Shown in pieces: positions 63,955 through 64,000 of a stretch of 64,000 bases of DNA (position 1 is the first letter of the stretch; each line of letters opens with the position of its first letter). The translations under genes were made by a program, and so were the position numbers. Source of the stretch: Variovorax sp. UMC13 (GTDB lineage Bacteria > Pseudomonadota > Gammaproteobacteria > Burkholderiales > Burkholderiaceae_C); contig NZ_LZZW01000001.1 in assembly GCF_014170375.1 (NCBI RefSeq), forward strand, positions 1-64,000, read 5' to 3'. The notes beneath the pieces are model-generated. The model was given only the letters and a program-made list of their open reading frames with translations. It searched no databases and had not been told where the DNA came from.

Positions 63955-64000
63955 ATGAACCCTACGCCTCACAACCCGCATGAGCCCCACGAGGGGCATC
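63955..64000 (+). CDS. start of a His-rich protein, probably a copper P-type ATPase, cut by the window edge
   Basis: Only 15 codons are visible: MNPTPHNPHEPHEGH, with GGAGAG before the ATG at 63955. A His-rich head following a CopZ-like gene is typical of P1B copper ATPases, but the identity is inferred from context only. Confidence 0.4.
   Translation, partial: MNPTPHNPHEPHEGH

Overview
The window is about 63% GC and reads as part of a plasmid or megaplasmid from a betaproteobacterium, probably Burkholderiales and Comamonadaceae-like. The reasons are a Rep_3-type initiator with iterons, parA/parB with parS-like palindromes, a MobC/relaxase pair, a plasmid H-NS, small DUF4148-type periplasmic proteins and Cupriavidus-style czc and cus/cop clusters. 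The host assignment is inferred from family resemblance only. No rRNA, tRNA or CRISPR array was seen.

Backbone and accessory DNA (1-22 kb): an IS21-family element cut by the window edge; a tyrosine recombinase with a small partner; parB, a bridging ORF and parA on the minus strand, with five 19-bp palindromes across them; an iteron origin and rep; an AT-richer stretch rich in TTCGCA repeats; MobC and a 951-aa relaxase; an H-NS-like protein; the remnant of a second rep gene; an XRE regulator divergent from an unknown gene; and an orphan error-prone polymerase gene dnaE2 behind a LexA box.

Zn/Cd/Co/Pb island (22-37 kb): divergent cadR-cadA, then czcI-czcC-czcB-czcA and a His-rich periplasmic protein. 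These are followed by two small periplasmic proteins, a two-component system, a CDF exporter and a small membrane protein. A mixed block (37-44.4 kb) holds an AAA ATPase, a SWIB protein, a SRAP protein, an AsmA-family protein, a ParB relic and a TIGR04325-type methyltransferase.

Copper/silver island (44.5-64 kb): cusC-cusB-cusA on the minus strand with Cys/His-rich secreted proteins at both ends, a small periplasmic protein, an IS66 scar and an AT-rich foreign gene. A second two-component system follows, then a rightward copper series: DUF4148-type protein, CzcI-like protein, Met-rich protein, TolC-like lipoprotein, multicopper oxidase, cupredoxin, CusF-like chaperone, Csp copper-storage protein, DUF305 protein, a decayed DUF4396 gene, a CopZ-like protein and the start of a His-rich protein.

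The most interesting signal is a shared operator, consensus GATTAC-N6-GTAATC, at six places in both metal islands. In five promoters of secreted or periplasmic proteins a TANNNT hexamer begins exactly 32 nt past the box. In front of both response-regulator genes it begins 22 nt past the box and ends 7 nt before the ATG, which suggests leaderless autoregulated mRNAs. Four of the five 32-nt promoters drive small periplasmic proteins, each built of two tandem repeats. Together they look like one metal-stress regulon of paired sensors and poorly characterised secreted proteins.
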